DNA of 64,000 nucleotides from the NCBI GenBank assembly GCA_943736015.1, contig OX031060.1, positions 22,769,231 to 22,833,230 of the forward strand. Direction: 5' to 3'. Position numbers and translations under genes: made by a program. Source of the stretch: Tridacna crocea. Taxonomy: Eukaryota; Mollusca; Bivalvia; Cardiida; Cardiidae. Positions 9,240 through 18,990 of this stretch are shown here, piece by piece. Within the stretch, counting starts at the first letter, position 1. Each line of letters begins with the position of its first letter. Below the pieces are notes generated by a model, which saw only the letters and a list, made by a program, of their open reading frames with translations, was not told the origin of the DNA and made no database searches.

Positions 9240-10965
9240 AAACAAAAGGACCATGATGGTCCTATATCGCTCACCTGAGTACTAAGCAGCAAAGGTCTAC
9301 AACAAAGACTATAATTACCAAGTATTGAGGTTCAAGGGCTAATGATGATGAAACAAGAGCGGCAAATTGTTGCAAGATATGCAATCCCACCACCAGTTGT
9401 AAAGGAGGTATAATAGTTGCAAAGGGCTGGCAATGCAACAGACAGTTTGACTTGAGACTTCAAAATTCCACTCTCGACAAGCAAACAATACTATTAAAAT
9501 AAAGATCAAAGTGGAATTACTCAAAATCCATGCTAGGTAGAGTTATTGTTCTTGAACCGAGTACTCAGTAATATCACAAGAAACATGCATACCAATTTTG
9601 AAGCCGTTCCGACTCGAGATGACAAAGTTATATTCCAAACAAGCATTCAATGCAGACTCATGTGAGATTTTATTGAGACAGACATTCTAACCAATTTTCA
9701 ATTAAGCTTAGCAAGAAATGTGGCCTCAAAAGTGCTCACAAGAAGACTTTTAAAGATTTCCCTCTTTATCTCTATGTGAAATCTGAGACCAACAACATAG
9801 GGCTAACTTTCACACCAGGACCATAATTTGAAGTGTTTTGGTAGAGGGCCACTAGATGATGCTACATGCCAAATATGAAAGCTCTAGCCCTTATGGTTTG
9901 GGAGAAGATTTTCAAAGATTTCCTTCTTTATCGCTATGTGAAATCCGGGAACCTACAACATAGGGCCATAATTCGAGGTATGTTGGTAGAAAGCCACTAG
10001 AAGATGCTACATGTATATGCCAAATATGAAAGCTCTGGCCATTACGGTTTGTGACAAGAAAATTTCCTAAGAGTTCCTTCTTTATCACTGTGAAATCCGA
10101 GACCCACAACATATGGCAAATTCTTTACATCAGGGACATAATTTGAAGAAAGTTGGTAGAGGGCCACTGGATGATGCCACATGCCAAATATGAAAGCTCT
10201 GGCCTTTACCATTTGAACAAGAAGGTTTTTAAAGATTTCCTTCCTTGTCTCTATGTGAAATCCAAGACCAACAACATAGGTTTAATTTTCACACCAGGGC
10301 CATAATTTGAAGTATTTTGGTAGAGGGTCACTAGATGATGCTGCATGCCAAATATGAAAACTCTAGCCCTTACGGTTTGGGACAAGAACGTTTTCTAGGA
10401 TTTCCTTCTTTATTTCTGTGAAATCCGAGACCCCAAAACATAGGGCCAATTTCCCTACTAAGGCGATAATTTGAAGTATTTCAGTAGAGGGCCACTAGAT
10501 GATGCTACATGCCAAATATGAGAGCTCTAACCCTTACGGTTTGGGAGAAGATTTTCTAAGATTTCCTTCTTTATCTCTTTGTGAAATCTGAGAACCCACA
10601 ACATAGGGCCAATTTCAACACTAGAGCCATAATTTGAAGTATTTTGGTAGAGGGCTATTAGATAATGCTACATGCCAAATATGAAAGCTCTAGCCCTTAC
10701 ATTTTGGACGACAAGATTTTTAAAGTCTTTTCACTCGGTTACCATGGCAACCACAGTTCTTGACGGAATTCAAATCTTTAAAGTATTTCGAAAGTGCATC
10801 ACCTAGGGATGATTTCGTGAAGTTTGACTGAAATCTGATTGTTAGTTTAGAAGATTTTTTTGTAATTGTGAACGGACAGACGGACGGACGGACAGACGGA
10901 CGACGGACATTGATCGATCACAATGGCTCACCTTGAGCACTTCGTGCTCAGGTGAGCTAAAAAGG
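9240..10965 (-). mobile_element. Hairpin-ended element with ~164-bp core, reverse orientation
   Basis: The right end holds the hairpin GCTCACCTTGAGCAC / GTGCTCAGGTGAGC (10925-10958). Beside it is a GGACGGACGG-rich segment, the reverse of the layout at 3428. The left end has GATGGTCC and ATATCGCTCACCTGAG at about 9254-9280. The interior is a degenerate tandem series in which GATGATGCTACATGCC-type motifs recur at 9855, 10000, 10170, 10334, 10498 and 10661. No long coding frame exists. The class is inferred to be Helentron-like non-autonomous, as for the opposed copy. Confidence 0.65.
9780..10720 (-). repeat. Degenerate ~164-bp tandem core, ~6 copies
   Basis: Each copy carries CCAAATATGAAAGCTCT, CCCTTACGGTTTGGGA, AAGATTTCCTTCTTTATC, GTGAAATCCGAGACC, CAACATAGGGCCAAT, CATAATTTGAAGTATTTTGG and TAGAGGGCCACTAGATG. 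The spacings are 145, 170, 164, 164 and 163 bp. The sequence differs from the 3697-4690 core, yet the period is almost the same. Confidence 0.8.
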
Positions 10966-11249
10966 GAAAACCGTAGAAAGGCAATTGGAAATACTGCTGA
11001 CTGGCTGGAAATCGAGTAAAGGAATTGAACGTATTTGTAGAACAAGTATGTTTTCCCGATTTCTTTTAACAGTGTTGAAAAGTGAACAAAAACTTTTTAG
11101 TAAGCCTGTTAAAGTTTACAGTAGTTTTGAAGCTATTTGAAAATTGTCTAGATGATGATGATGATGAAGTTGTTGGGGCTGGATGTTGTAACAGAGCCAA
11201 ATTTGGCGAGTTTTTAGAGTTGTTTTAAACTAGATGTCAGGTAAATGGA
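10966..11249. other. Intergenic stretch with (GAT)n
   Basis: A short GATGATGATGATGATG run lies at about 11152-11167. Nothing else was recognised. Confidence 0.5.
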
Positions 11250-11465
11250 ACGGCCAGTGCTCTTGTAACTGTCTTTCCAAACCACTGTAGTTAACTGCTT
11301 TTCAAAATGTTTCCAGTCGATAGAATGATCGGCACAAGCAAAGAATAAATCCTGCACCAATGAATATCCTTAAATCTCGGACAGAAATTGGTACAGTTTT
11401 GGGAGTGAACCAACGACTATAGATTTTAAGCCATGCACTTTACCGACTAAGGAACTGGGCAATAC
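11250..11465 (-). mobile_element. Degraded SINE-like family member
   Basis: CGGCCAGTGCTCTTGTAACTG, CTTTCCAAACCACTG, AATAAATCCTGCACCAATGA and GGGAGTGAACCAACGAC follow the family order. This is an old copy, just outside the segment that is homologous to the array unit. Confidence 0.5.
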
Positions 11466-12060
11466 GATCTGAGAAAGAGAGAGGGGAGTCTATTTGAATT
11501 TGACATGCTTACTTTATTCGTGAAGGGTTGTTATGTGCAATTTTGTGAAGAAAAATGATGCAATTGACTTGATATTGCAGCTGTGGCTTTCTTGTTGTGT
11601 TGATTACATTTGAAGGACTGTATTCTCTGAACATGATGTTATATCATTTTCCTCCAAAAATGTATTTCCTACAATAAATTAGCTTCCTTTTGTCATATTT
11701 TCCCAAGTCTGCATGATTGATCGGTTAGAACTCAGTCGAGATGAAGCTCCCTAAGTATTTAATTTTGAGTGTAATCTGAGCAAGAATTATTTAGAATTAT
11801 CCTTAAAATATTTTGAATGAAATGTTACGGTGGAACTAGCACACTTGAGATATTCTGGCAAGATCTTACAAGATTATGTAATCACCCTGTGCATTTCTAC
11901 ATAAGGCCAATTTGAATTCCGTATCAACCTTACCTATTTACCTAATGAATGCCGAAAAAGGCAAGGTTCCCATTTTATGATCTAAAGCATCTATCTATTG
12001 AAAATAATTCATAAAAATGAACGCAAGATTCTCAATGCCAACGTTATGATTATGTAGTAT

Positions 12061-12400
12061 TGATTGATTGAAGAGTGTTAAAACGTCGTTTACAATATTT
12101 CAGTTCATATTGCGGCGGCCCGTGAACTTATCCTCTCCTGGAATTAATTTTACCAGTATTTCGCACAATATTCTTTCCAAGGCACTGACTACTTTCCAAC
12201 ATAACAATCGTCGAATTAATGATAAAGGTTGAGAAATGAATGAATCGTATCGCAATGACTAAGCAATTCTCGGAAAAAATCGACCGAGCCGGGAATCAAA
12301 CTAGCGGCTCCCTGTTCTCGAATCTTTTATGGTTTTCTGTATCCAGTACTCATCATAATATTATATCCACTGGCTGCTTTCTCACATACTCAGCGCCATT
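12061..12400 (-). mobile_element. SINE-like copy in copy 0 (first)
   Basis: It starts with a GATTGATTGA run at 12061 (the tail of a minus-strand element). Next come ATTGCGGCGGCCCGTGAAC and CCAGTATTTCGCACAATATT, then GGGAATCAAACTAGCGGCTC, the worn tRNA-like head. A GA/CG-rich microsatellite follows at 12418-12468. Confidence 0.65.
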
Positions 12401-12814
12401 AAAACATTCACCAGTGCGACAGCGCGCGCGCGTGCAAGAGAGAGAAAGAGAGTGAGAGAGACGGACAGACAGAGTTTGTAAAATTGATAGTTGGAAAAAG
12501 CTTTTGATATTGTGGATAAAGAAATTGTTAAATTTGGAAAGATCAATGACAGAAAAGCGACATAGATCTTCACTGCTAGATTTTGATATGGATGCGTTAA
12601 AAAAATTGAGGGTAAATATAAGAATTAATATTTCTGCCGTCAGCTTCTTTTCTGCATAATAACCGTTGAAACAATGAACAGCAGTGAAGCAGAAGATTTG
12701 CAATTAATTTAATCAAATATGGGGAAAAAATCTTCCGAACTAGGGACTGGCGACCCCCTTGTCTCTAGAACTATGGATAAACGACTGAAGTACCGAACTA
12801 GTCTTTGGCAATCC

Positions 12815-13110
12815 ATGGATTGAATGATTGATCGACTCTGTGTGTTTAACACCATTTTCAACGATATTCGAGTTACATTGCGGCGGCTAGTACACTTGTC
12901 AATGTGATTCAGTAACCAATAGTTCGAATGATATTCCTCCGAAATCACTGACTATTGTCACATAACTATTATCGAAACTGTTGCTCAGAGGTTTGGGAAA
13001 AATCGCAGTATCACCAACTATCGGAAAGGAATGGCCGAGCAGGGGATACAAACCAGCTAACCCGTGCCTGATGTTCCGGGCAATTCGAACCGAATCCCTG
13101 TTTAATAATC
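12815..13110 (-). mobile_element. SINE-like copy in copy 0 (second)
   Basis: The tail is GATTGATCGA, followed by TGTTTAACACC, TTCGAGTTACATTGCGGCGG, TCAGTAACCA, the CCGAGCAGGGGATACAAACC head region and AACCCGTGCCTGATGTTC. The order is identical to 18297-18600 in unit 1. Confidence 0.65.
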
Positions 13111-13182
13111 TTTGGAGTTGAACGTGAAGATAATGTGTTGATATGGAAATGCTATGGAATATTTCAGATAAAGAAGGGGAAT

Positions 13183-13480
13183 TGGTTTGATTGATTGATA
13201 GCATGTGGTTACCACCATTTTCAACAATATTTCAAGTACATCGCGGCGGCCAGTGCACCTACCCATACTTTACTTAAGTTTCAGTAACCAGTCCATTGTT
13301 CGATATTTTCAAGATGCTAATGACTCCTTTTCAACATAACTGTTTTCAAACCTGCTTTTGAAGGTATAGCGAATAATTTATCAAGTCGCAAAAATTATCA
13401 TCAGAGCTTGGAAAGAAATGGCCGAGTATGGGAATGAAACCAGCTAATCCTTGTCTGAAGTTATGTTCACTATCAACCGA
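13183..13480 (-). mobile_element. SINE-like copy in copy 0 (third)
   Basis: The tail is TTTGATTGATTGATAGC, followed by the TACATCGCGGCGGCCAGTGC core, CTTTTCAACATAACTG and GGCCGAGTATGGGAATGAAAC. It corresponds to 18675-18990 in unit 1 and to the fragment at 15940-16156. Confidence 0.65.
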
Positions 13481-14018
13481 ATTGGTATTCAAATATCTCT
13501 AAGTTAAAGGCCAAGAAAAAGTTCTGATTTGGGAATGTTGTGAAAGATTTTCAGATTTAGCAAAGAAAAGTTACTAATTCGAATGGAAAAAAAAATTTTT
13601 TTCCTGAACTTTTCAAGACTTTCCTAATGTTTATGTTTTTCAATCATTGCTTTGATGATATTGTTGTTGATTATAATAATGGTGATTGTAGTTTCGATGG
13701 TTGACTTGGTAGTGATGGTTTGTAAAGCCGATACCGGATTTAATAATGGAGATAGGTGTGTTTGTTTTCTTGGTGTTTTAACGCCGACTTGAAGATTACT
13801 TGAATGTTATTAATGGTGCCGGAAGATTTTTAGAGATATAAACACTGAGAGATAGTAACAGAGAGGCAGTGATTGAGGGAGGGAGTGAGTTTGAGAAAGG
13901 TTTTGTATTTAACATTTTTACTTTATAGTGGAAAGGTTGTACTGTGGATGAAGAAATTGTTAAATTTGTAAGGCTAATGACAGAAAAGCGAAATATCTAT
14001 ACTGTGCTAGATTTTAAT

Positions 14019-14408
14019 CATCTTCGCCAGCCAAGTTTAGGATCACTACGTGGATCTTACCTTGGCGGATTGGGCTTGATTTTTTCAACCTCCCGATACG
14101 CCTTTTCATTGGATGCAGCAAGCTCTAGCTGCGACGAATGAAATCGCTCGTAGCATTTCATCTTTGATAAAAATAGAACACAGTCTCTACCATTCGAATA
14201 AAAGGTAAAACATGGAAACCCACGTGGATGTCTGCTTATCGCTTCATGTGTATTTGTAAAACGATATTTCATTTGCTTTTAAAAACATGATGTAAAGGGG
14301 GATAATAACTAGCATCCAGTAGCGGGCGCATCGCAGGAATTTAAGATTGGGGCTCAATCAGCCAAGGTAAGATCCAGGTAGTGATCGTAAACTTGGCTGG
14401 CGAAGATG
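14019..14408. mobile_element. 390-bp MITE, 48-bp TIRs, 9-bp TSD (Mutator-like?)
   Basis: Positions 14019-14066 and 14361-14408 are inverted repeats with two mismatches over 48 bp, beginning CATCTTCGCCAGCCAAGTTT. The element is flanked by GATTTTAAT at 14010-14018 and 14409-14417, a 9-bp direct repeat. All six array units have GATTTCAAT once and no insertion at the matching place (for example about 19531-19539). A 9-bp duplication with long terminal inverted repeats is typical of Mutator-like elements, so a non-autonomous member is inferred. Small open frames inside it are not genes. Confidence 0.85.
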
Positions 14409-14685
14409 GATTTTAATAGGCATGTTTTGAAAATGTTAGGGTAAATATTATAGAGGCCACTCGCTTCTTTTCCACACAACAAGCGTCAATGCACTGTATA
14501 TCTATAGCTATAGCTTTACTAGAGTTACCTGCATTGTAGGAAGGATCCATTAAATGAGATAATCCATGTTGTTATAAAAGATAGTGATTTAAAGGGCTGG
14601 CTGTAAGGGGAGGTGGAGGCCAGGGAAAATTCATGAACCTTTGGTAAAAATTCAATTTGCTTCATTGCTTTTAGTCTATTGCGTT

Positions 14686-14913
14686 TTAACCCTTTCCCAA
14701 ACAGCAAATTTTGGACCAGACCAAATTGAAAGCATTTTGCAAATGACAAATTAACAGTCGCTAAAAAGATTATTTTTCTATATTGTAGGGTAGAAAACAT
14801 TGTGGGATAAGGAGAAAATGCTGGTTACCAGCATTTTCTCCTTTTCCCACAATGTTTCCAAAAGGCTTTGATTCCTGACCCGTAATAACCAAGGATTGTT
14901 TGGGAAAGGTATA
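14686..14913 (+). mobile_element. TTAA-type foldback MITE, copy J, with empty site in array
   Basis: It starts TTAACCCTTTCCCAAACAGC and ends GATTGTTTGGGAAAGG. The palindrome lies at about 14796-14858 and is near perfect (AAGGAGAAAATGCTGG / CCAGCATTTTCTCCTT). Copy 0 reads TTTAGTCTATTGCG before it and ATATCAGATTTCAATCATA after it. The array units read straight through as TAGTCTATTGTGTTTTTAGT then CATATTGGATTTC (19711-19745 in unit 1), so they represent the unfilled site. Confidence 0.85.
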
Positions 14914-14959
14914 TGCTATATCAGATTTCAATCATATCGGATCTATCCAAGCTGTGTTG

Positions 14960-15180
14960 CTATTTCATTTACCAGTACCTTGCACATGATTCCAAACCAA
15001 TGGATGGTTTTCTATGTATTGTTTTCGGGGATTAAAGGACAGTTAACGACGAGAAAGTAATAAATCTTGTCGCAATGACGCATCAAACCGGGAAAAAATT
15101 GCAACAACTTGAGAATCGAACCTGTGAACCCCTATTTTCAGCCCTTGTTGGTCAGCAGCTGAGCAACCAAGCCTAGAATT
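14960..15180 (-). mobile_element. SINE-like copy in copy 0 (fourth), clear tRNA-like head
   Basis: TTACCAGTACCTTGCACATG, TCGCAATGACGCATCAAACC, GAGAATCGAACCTGTGAACC and GCAGCTGAGCAACCAAGCC. On the minus strand this reads GGCTTGGTTGCTCAGCTGC then GGTTCACAGGTTCGATTCTC, close to tRNA A and B boxes. It is the best tRNA-like head of the family in this window. Confidence 0.65.
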
Positions 15181-15245
15181 ATGTTAATGGAATTTCTTGC
15201 AATTGATTAGATGTTAAAGAGTTCCATGTCAAGGAAAACGAAAGT

Positions 15246-15698
15246 TATGAGCCTGATCTGATGACTTCAACATAATTTGAGTTCTATTGCATGCACCTTC
15301 TTGTGCGTTATTGGAGTTTCTATGAGCGGTATTTGGCTTTAACTTCCCCGCTTTCAAACCTGGATTTTTTGATAGACTGATAAATGAGGAGAGAAGAATG
15401 AAATTAGATTGGCTGGGATTCGAACGATAGAACCTTGAGTTTTAAGCAATCGGCTGACTGATGCGGAGAGAGAGAGAGAGAGAGCGATAGAGAGTAATGA
15501 TTTTATTTTGAACTTTTCATTTTATTAGTTTAGTTTAAACATATCTTATTTCAACTAGAAGAAATGGGGTTGGACCAGAAGTTCTTTCAACTTAGAATCG
15601 GTCCTTCCCGTACAATACATTCAATACACATTCTGCAATGGCATAAATAAAAAAAAAAACAAACGCACATCCTCACGCATCACACACACACACACACA

Positions 15699-15741
<43 letters not shown>

Positions 15742-15939
15742 ACACAGGCAGAGAGAGAGAGAGAGAGAATTTTTAGGAAACAAGATGGTGATCTCCGTAG
15801 AATGTGATGCTCTAATAAGCAGTAAAAAGTAGAACTGCCACAAATAAAAAGCAATTACACAAAACGCTTGGTATCTCTAATGTATTTTATTTCGTGAGGA
15901 TTATTCCATGCGAGAAGAAATCGTAACATTTTGGAAAGA
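15246..15939. other. Low-complexity spacer between copy 0 and the array
   Basis: No gene was seen. A tRNA-like minus-strand segment lies at 15418-15470, with CGTTCGAATCCCAGC as a B box. A GA run lies at about 15467-15484. A long CA tract with interruptions (15679-15746) is followed by a GA run (15751-15769). The 77-codon frame over the CA tract is an artefact. Confidence 0.6.
15679..15769. repeat. (CA)n then (GA)n compound microsatellite
   Basis: CACA repeats with CCCA and CATA interruptions run for about 68 bases. A short GGCA link and GAGA repeats follow. Confidence 0.95.
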
Positions 15940-16156
15940 AAATGACCGATTTGATTGATTGGGTGCATGTGTTTAAGACCGTTTTAAACAATATTTCAAT
16001 TATATCGCGGCGGCCAGTAACCTACCCATACTTTACTAAAGTTTCAGTAACCAGTCCTTTGTTTGATATTTTCCAGATGCTAATGACTCCTTTTCAACAT
16101 AACTATTACCTAAAGTGCTTCGAGAGGCTAGCGAAGAAATTATCCTGTCGCAAAAA
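15940..16156 (-). mobile_element. SINE-like fragment joining the array edge
   Basis: TTTGATTGATTGGG, TATATCGCGGCGGCCAGTA, TCAGTAACCAGTCCTTTG, CGAGAGGCTAGCGAAGAA and CCTGTCGCAAAAA match 18675-18890 in unit 1. At about 16157 the match stops and the sequence becomes the start of the array unit (CAACAGCTTGCG). This is the visible left border of the tandem array. Confidence 0.75.
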
Positions 16157-16215
16157 CAACAGCTTGCGTTATGTTATTTTAGGAATCGAGACGGTAGCCT
16201 TGGTGAGATGTATCA

Positions 16216-16657
16216 GTAAGCTATAAACCTGTGTCCTTCCAGAGATTTTACTCCCTACCTGTTAGCCTGCAATTCCCAGTCGGAAAGATATTCACTTGGA
16301 TCCTTGTACTTCATCTCAGACGGTGAAAGACATTCTCAGTTTGATGCTCCTTCCAATCTTGTAACAATGTCCCTTCTATTATTTCAAACCAATGCCGTAT
16401 AACTGTATCCGTGGTCTGTCAGTTGGACAGATATAACCTCAGAATTTACAACTATGCCCTCACCGTTGATTTAGCCCCAGTCAGCTTGTTTATTCTGCTT
16501 CCTTCAAATTAGAACGTAACTTAATTGAATGTACCTTCCAACGATAAAGCTATGCCCCTGTTGTTTCACCGATTAGTCTTTGGCCTCAACGTCGTCTTTA
16601 TGATCTTAACCCTTAGTCTGAACGGCCTGAAATAATGTATTTGTCCTCATTTGTCAT
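16216..16657. other. Unclassified unit segment before the pyrimidine tract
   Basis: This is present in every unit (for example 24223-24664 in unit 2). It contains CCAGAGATTTTACTCCCTAC, TCAGACGGTGAAAGA, AACAATGTCCCTTCT and AACGGCCTGAAATAATGT. There is no coding frame, and I recognise no repeat family in it. It is slightly pyrimidine-rich and grades into the next block. Confidence 0.6.
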
Positions 16658-17262
16658 CTCACACACTCTATCTCTTCTCCTTTTCTTTATTTATTTCTAT
16701 CCCTCTTTTTGCAATTTCTGTCTTTCTTCACCTCTCTCCATTTAATTTTGTGTAGCTCTATTGTTTCTCTTTCTCTCCTTGTCTCTCACACTCTATCTAC
16801 TGCCTTCCGAACTCTTTTTTACTACTCTCTGTCCCTCATTTTATTTTTCTCTCAACACTGTTTTCCACGCTCAGTCTCTCGCTGTTTCTCTGTCTGTCTG
16901 TCTGCCTGTCTCTCTCGCTTTCTGTCTTTCTGTTCCTCTGTGTATCACTCTATACCCCTTCCCATTTCTATTCCTGCTCTGCTCTTATTTCTTTCCTCTT
17001 TCTACCTGTATCTCACTGCCTTCTTTTACACAGTCTCTCTATCTCTGTTGCTTTCTGTCTCTTCCGCTATTCCACCATCTTTTGTCTCATTTTCCTATCA
17101 CTCCCTATTCTGTTATCTTCTCTGTCTCTCTTTATTTCTCTTTGCTTCCTGCAAACTTTACTCTTGTCTCTCCATCCTATCAATCTCTTTTGCTTTTTTT
17201 TCCTTTTATCTATCTTACTATCTATATATCTATATCTGTCTAGCTATCTATCTATCTTAAGA
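16658..17262. repeat. Pyrimidine tract, unit 1 (~600 bp)
   Basis: The + strand is almost entirely C and T in a mix of CTCT, TCTGTCTG and TCTATC motifs with few purines. Overlapping frames rich in Ser, Leu, Phe and Tyr arise because stops are rare in such sequence; they are not proteins. Compared with other units it reads GTCTAGC and a shorter TCTA run at the end. Confidence 0.9.
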
Positions 17263-17519
17263 CTGTTTTCTCTGACCACACGATGTCCATCCTATTCCTC
17301 CAAAAATGTACTTCCTACAATAAATTAGCTTCTTTTCTTCATATCTTCCTCAGTCTGCATGATTAATCGTTTCTCATTCGATATGATGCTCCTTCAGTCC
17401 GTAATTTTGAGTATAATCTAACTATATTACCATTCGAATATTTTAGAATGAAGGTTCCCATTTTATGATCTAAAGCATCTATCTATTGGAAATAAGTCAT
17501 AAAAATGAACGTAGGATTC

Positions 17520-17850
17520 TCAATGCTATAAGTATGCAGTATTGATTGAAGAGTGTTAAAACCTCGATTTCAATATTATTTTAGTTCATATTGCGGCGGT
17601 CCGTGAACTTATCATCTTTTGAAATCATTTTTACCAGTATTCCGCACAATATTCTTTCCAAGGCACTGACTACTTTCCAACATAAGAATCGTCAAAATAA
17701 TGATAAAGGATGAGAAATGAATCATATCGCAATGACTGTAAGCAATTTGCGGAAAAAATCGACCGAGGCGGGAATAAAACTAGCAGCTCCGTGTTCTCGA
17801 TTTTTTTATGGTTTTCTTTATCCAGTACTCATCGTAATATTATATTCACT
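17520..17850 (-). mobile_element. SINE-like copy a in unit 1 (recurs in every unit)
   Basis: TATTGATTGAAGAGTGTTAAAA (tail side), ATTGCGGCGGTCCGTGAAC, CCAGTATTCCGCACAATATT, CATATCGCAATGACTG and CGAGGCGGGAATAAAAC. The tRNA-like head is on the right on the minus strand and is worn. The GA run follows directly. Confidence 0.6.
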
Positions 17851-17897
17851 GGCTGCTGTCTCACATGCTCAATGTCATAAACATCAAAACATTATTC

Positions 17898-17900
<3 letters not shown>

Positions 17901-17936
<36 letters not shown>
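17901..17936. repeat. (GA)n run, 36 bases; recurs per unit with varying length
   Basis: The lengths are 36 here, 36 at 26095-26130, 42 at 34229-34270, 28 at 42366-42393, 36 at 50546-50581 and 42 at 58680-58721. Fast-changing runs of equal length at a 24,451-bp offset mark very recent duplication. Confidence 0.97.
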
Positions 17937-17939
<3 letters not shown>

Positions 17940-18296
17940 TTTAAATGGAAAGTTGGAAAGCGCTTTTGATTTCGACACTTTTACCTTATAGTAGCAGGGT
18001 TGCACTTTGGATAAAGAAATTGTTAAGTTTGGAAAGATTAATGACAGAAAAGAGAATTTTATGTTTCGTGCTATTTTAATAGGCATGCGTTAAAAAGTGT
18101 TCTGAAAGTAAATATAAGAGTTAATGTTTTAGCCGTCGTCCTCTATTCCACGTAATTACCGTTAAAACAATGAACAGCACTGAGACAGCAGACGTGCAAT
18201 TGATTTGATCAGATCTTGCGAACTAGGGATTGGCTACCCCCTTGTCTCTAGAACTACGGATAAACGACTGAGTTATCGAACTAGTGTTTGACAATC

Positions 18297-18600
18297 GATT
18301 GATTGATTGATTGACTATATGTGTTTAACACCGTTTTCAACGATATTCGAGTTATATTGCGGCGGCCAGTTCTCTTGCCTATGCGTTCCTATAGTTTCAG
18401 TAACTAGTACTTTTCACGATATTCTTCCCAAGCCATTGACTGCTTTTCCACATAATTATAGTCAAAACTGCTGCTCAGAAAAATTAATGCTACCACAGTG
18501 AGCATTATCAACCCTCGGAAAGAAATGACCGAGCAGGGGATACAAACCAGCCAAGCAGTGCCTCAAGCTCCGGGCAATGCAGACCGAATACCTTTTTAAG
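18297..18600 (-). mobile_element. SINE-like copy b in unit 1 (recurs in every unit)
   Basis: It begins with (GATT)4, the tail of a minus-strand element. Next come TGTTTAACACCGTTTTCAAC, TATATTGCGGCGGCCAGTTC, TTTCAGTAACTAGTAC, CCAAGCCATTGACTGC and CCGAGCAGGGGATACAAACC. On the minus strand the order is a worn tRNA-like head, a body and a CAAT-repeat tail, the usual SINE layout. The GATT count is 5 in units 2 and 5 and 4 elsewhere. Confidence 0.65.
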
Positions 18601-18674
18601 AATCTTTGGAAGGTGAAGACAATGTGTTGATTTGAAAATGCTGTGAAGTATTTCAGGTAAATAAAAGAAGGGGG

Positions 18675-18990
18675 ACTGAATTGGATGATTGATTGATTGC
18701 TTGATTGCATGTGGTTTAACACCGTTTTCAACAATATTTCAATTATATCGCGGCGGCCAGTGCACCTACCCATACTTTACTGAAGGTTCAGTAACCAGTC
18801 CTTTGTATGATATCTTCAAAATGCAAATTACTCCTTTTCAACATAACTATTATTAAAAGTGGTTTCGAGAGGCTAGCGAAGAACCAATCCTGTCGCAAAA
18901 ATTATTATCAAACCTCGGAAAGACATGGCCGAGTAGGGGAATCAAACCAGCTTACCCATGTCTCAAGTTCTATAGGCTATCGACCGAATT
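18675..18990 (-). mobile_element. SINE-like copy c in unit 1 (recurs in every unit)
   Basis: The GATGATTGATTGATTGCTTG tail is longer in unit 1 than elsewhere. Then come the TATATCGCGGCGGCCAGTGC core, TTTTCAACATAACTATTA and GCCGAGTAGGGGAATCAAAC. It matches the fragment that borders the array at 15940-16156. Confidence 0.65.

Larger units (their letters stand above)
11629..15245. repeat. Truncated divergent relative of the array unit (copy 0)
   Basis: From TTTTCCTCCAAAAATGTA at about 11639 to about 15245 the sequence follows, in order, the middle part of the array unit (17285-20070 in unit 1). Shared landmarks include CATATTGCGGCGGCCCGTGA, GATCTAAAGCATCTATC, TTCGAGTTA/ATTGCGGCGGC, the GATG-rich stretch near 13640, TTGGTGTTTTAACGCCGACT, AAAGGGCTGGCTGTAAGGGG and AATCGAACCTGTGAACCCCT. 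Identity is visibly lower than between array units and indels are frequent. It lacks the 445-bp subrepeat block and the pyrimidine tract, and it carries two insertions that the array lacks. Confidence 0.85.

Noticed and set aside
10842-11045. Minus-strand frame containing SSPEHEVLKVSHCDRSMSVV
   Set aside because: It is the translation of the terminal hairpin and GTCCGTC repeat of the mobile element. Such peptides recur as false predictions in invertebrate genomes.
13944-14141. 65-codon plus-strand frame
   Set aside because: It spans the left TIR of the 390-bp MITE and has no counterpart in the empty-site copies.
15621-15854. 77-codon frame of Cys-Val repeats
   Set aside because: It is the translation of a CA microsatellite.
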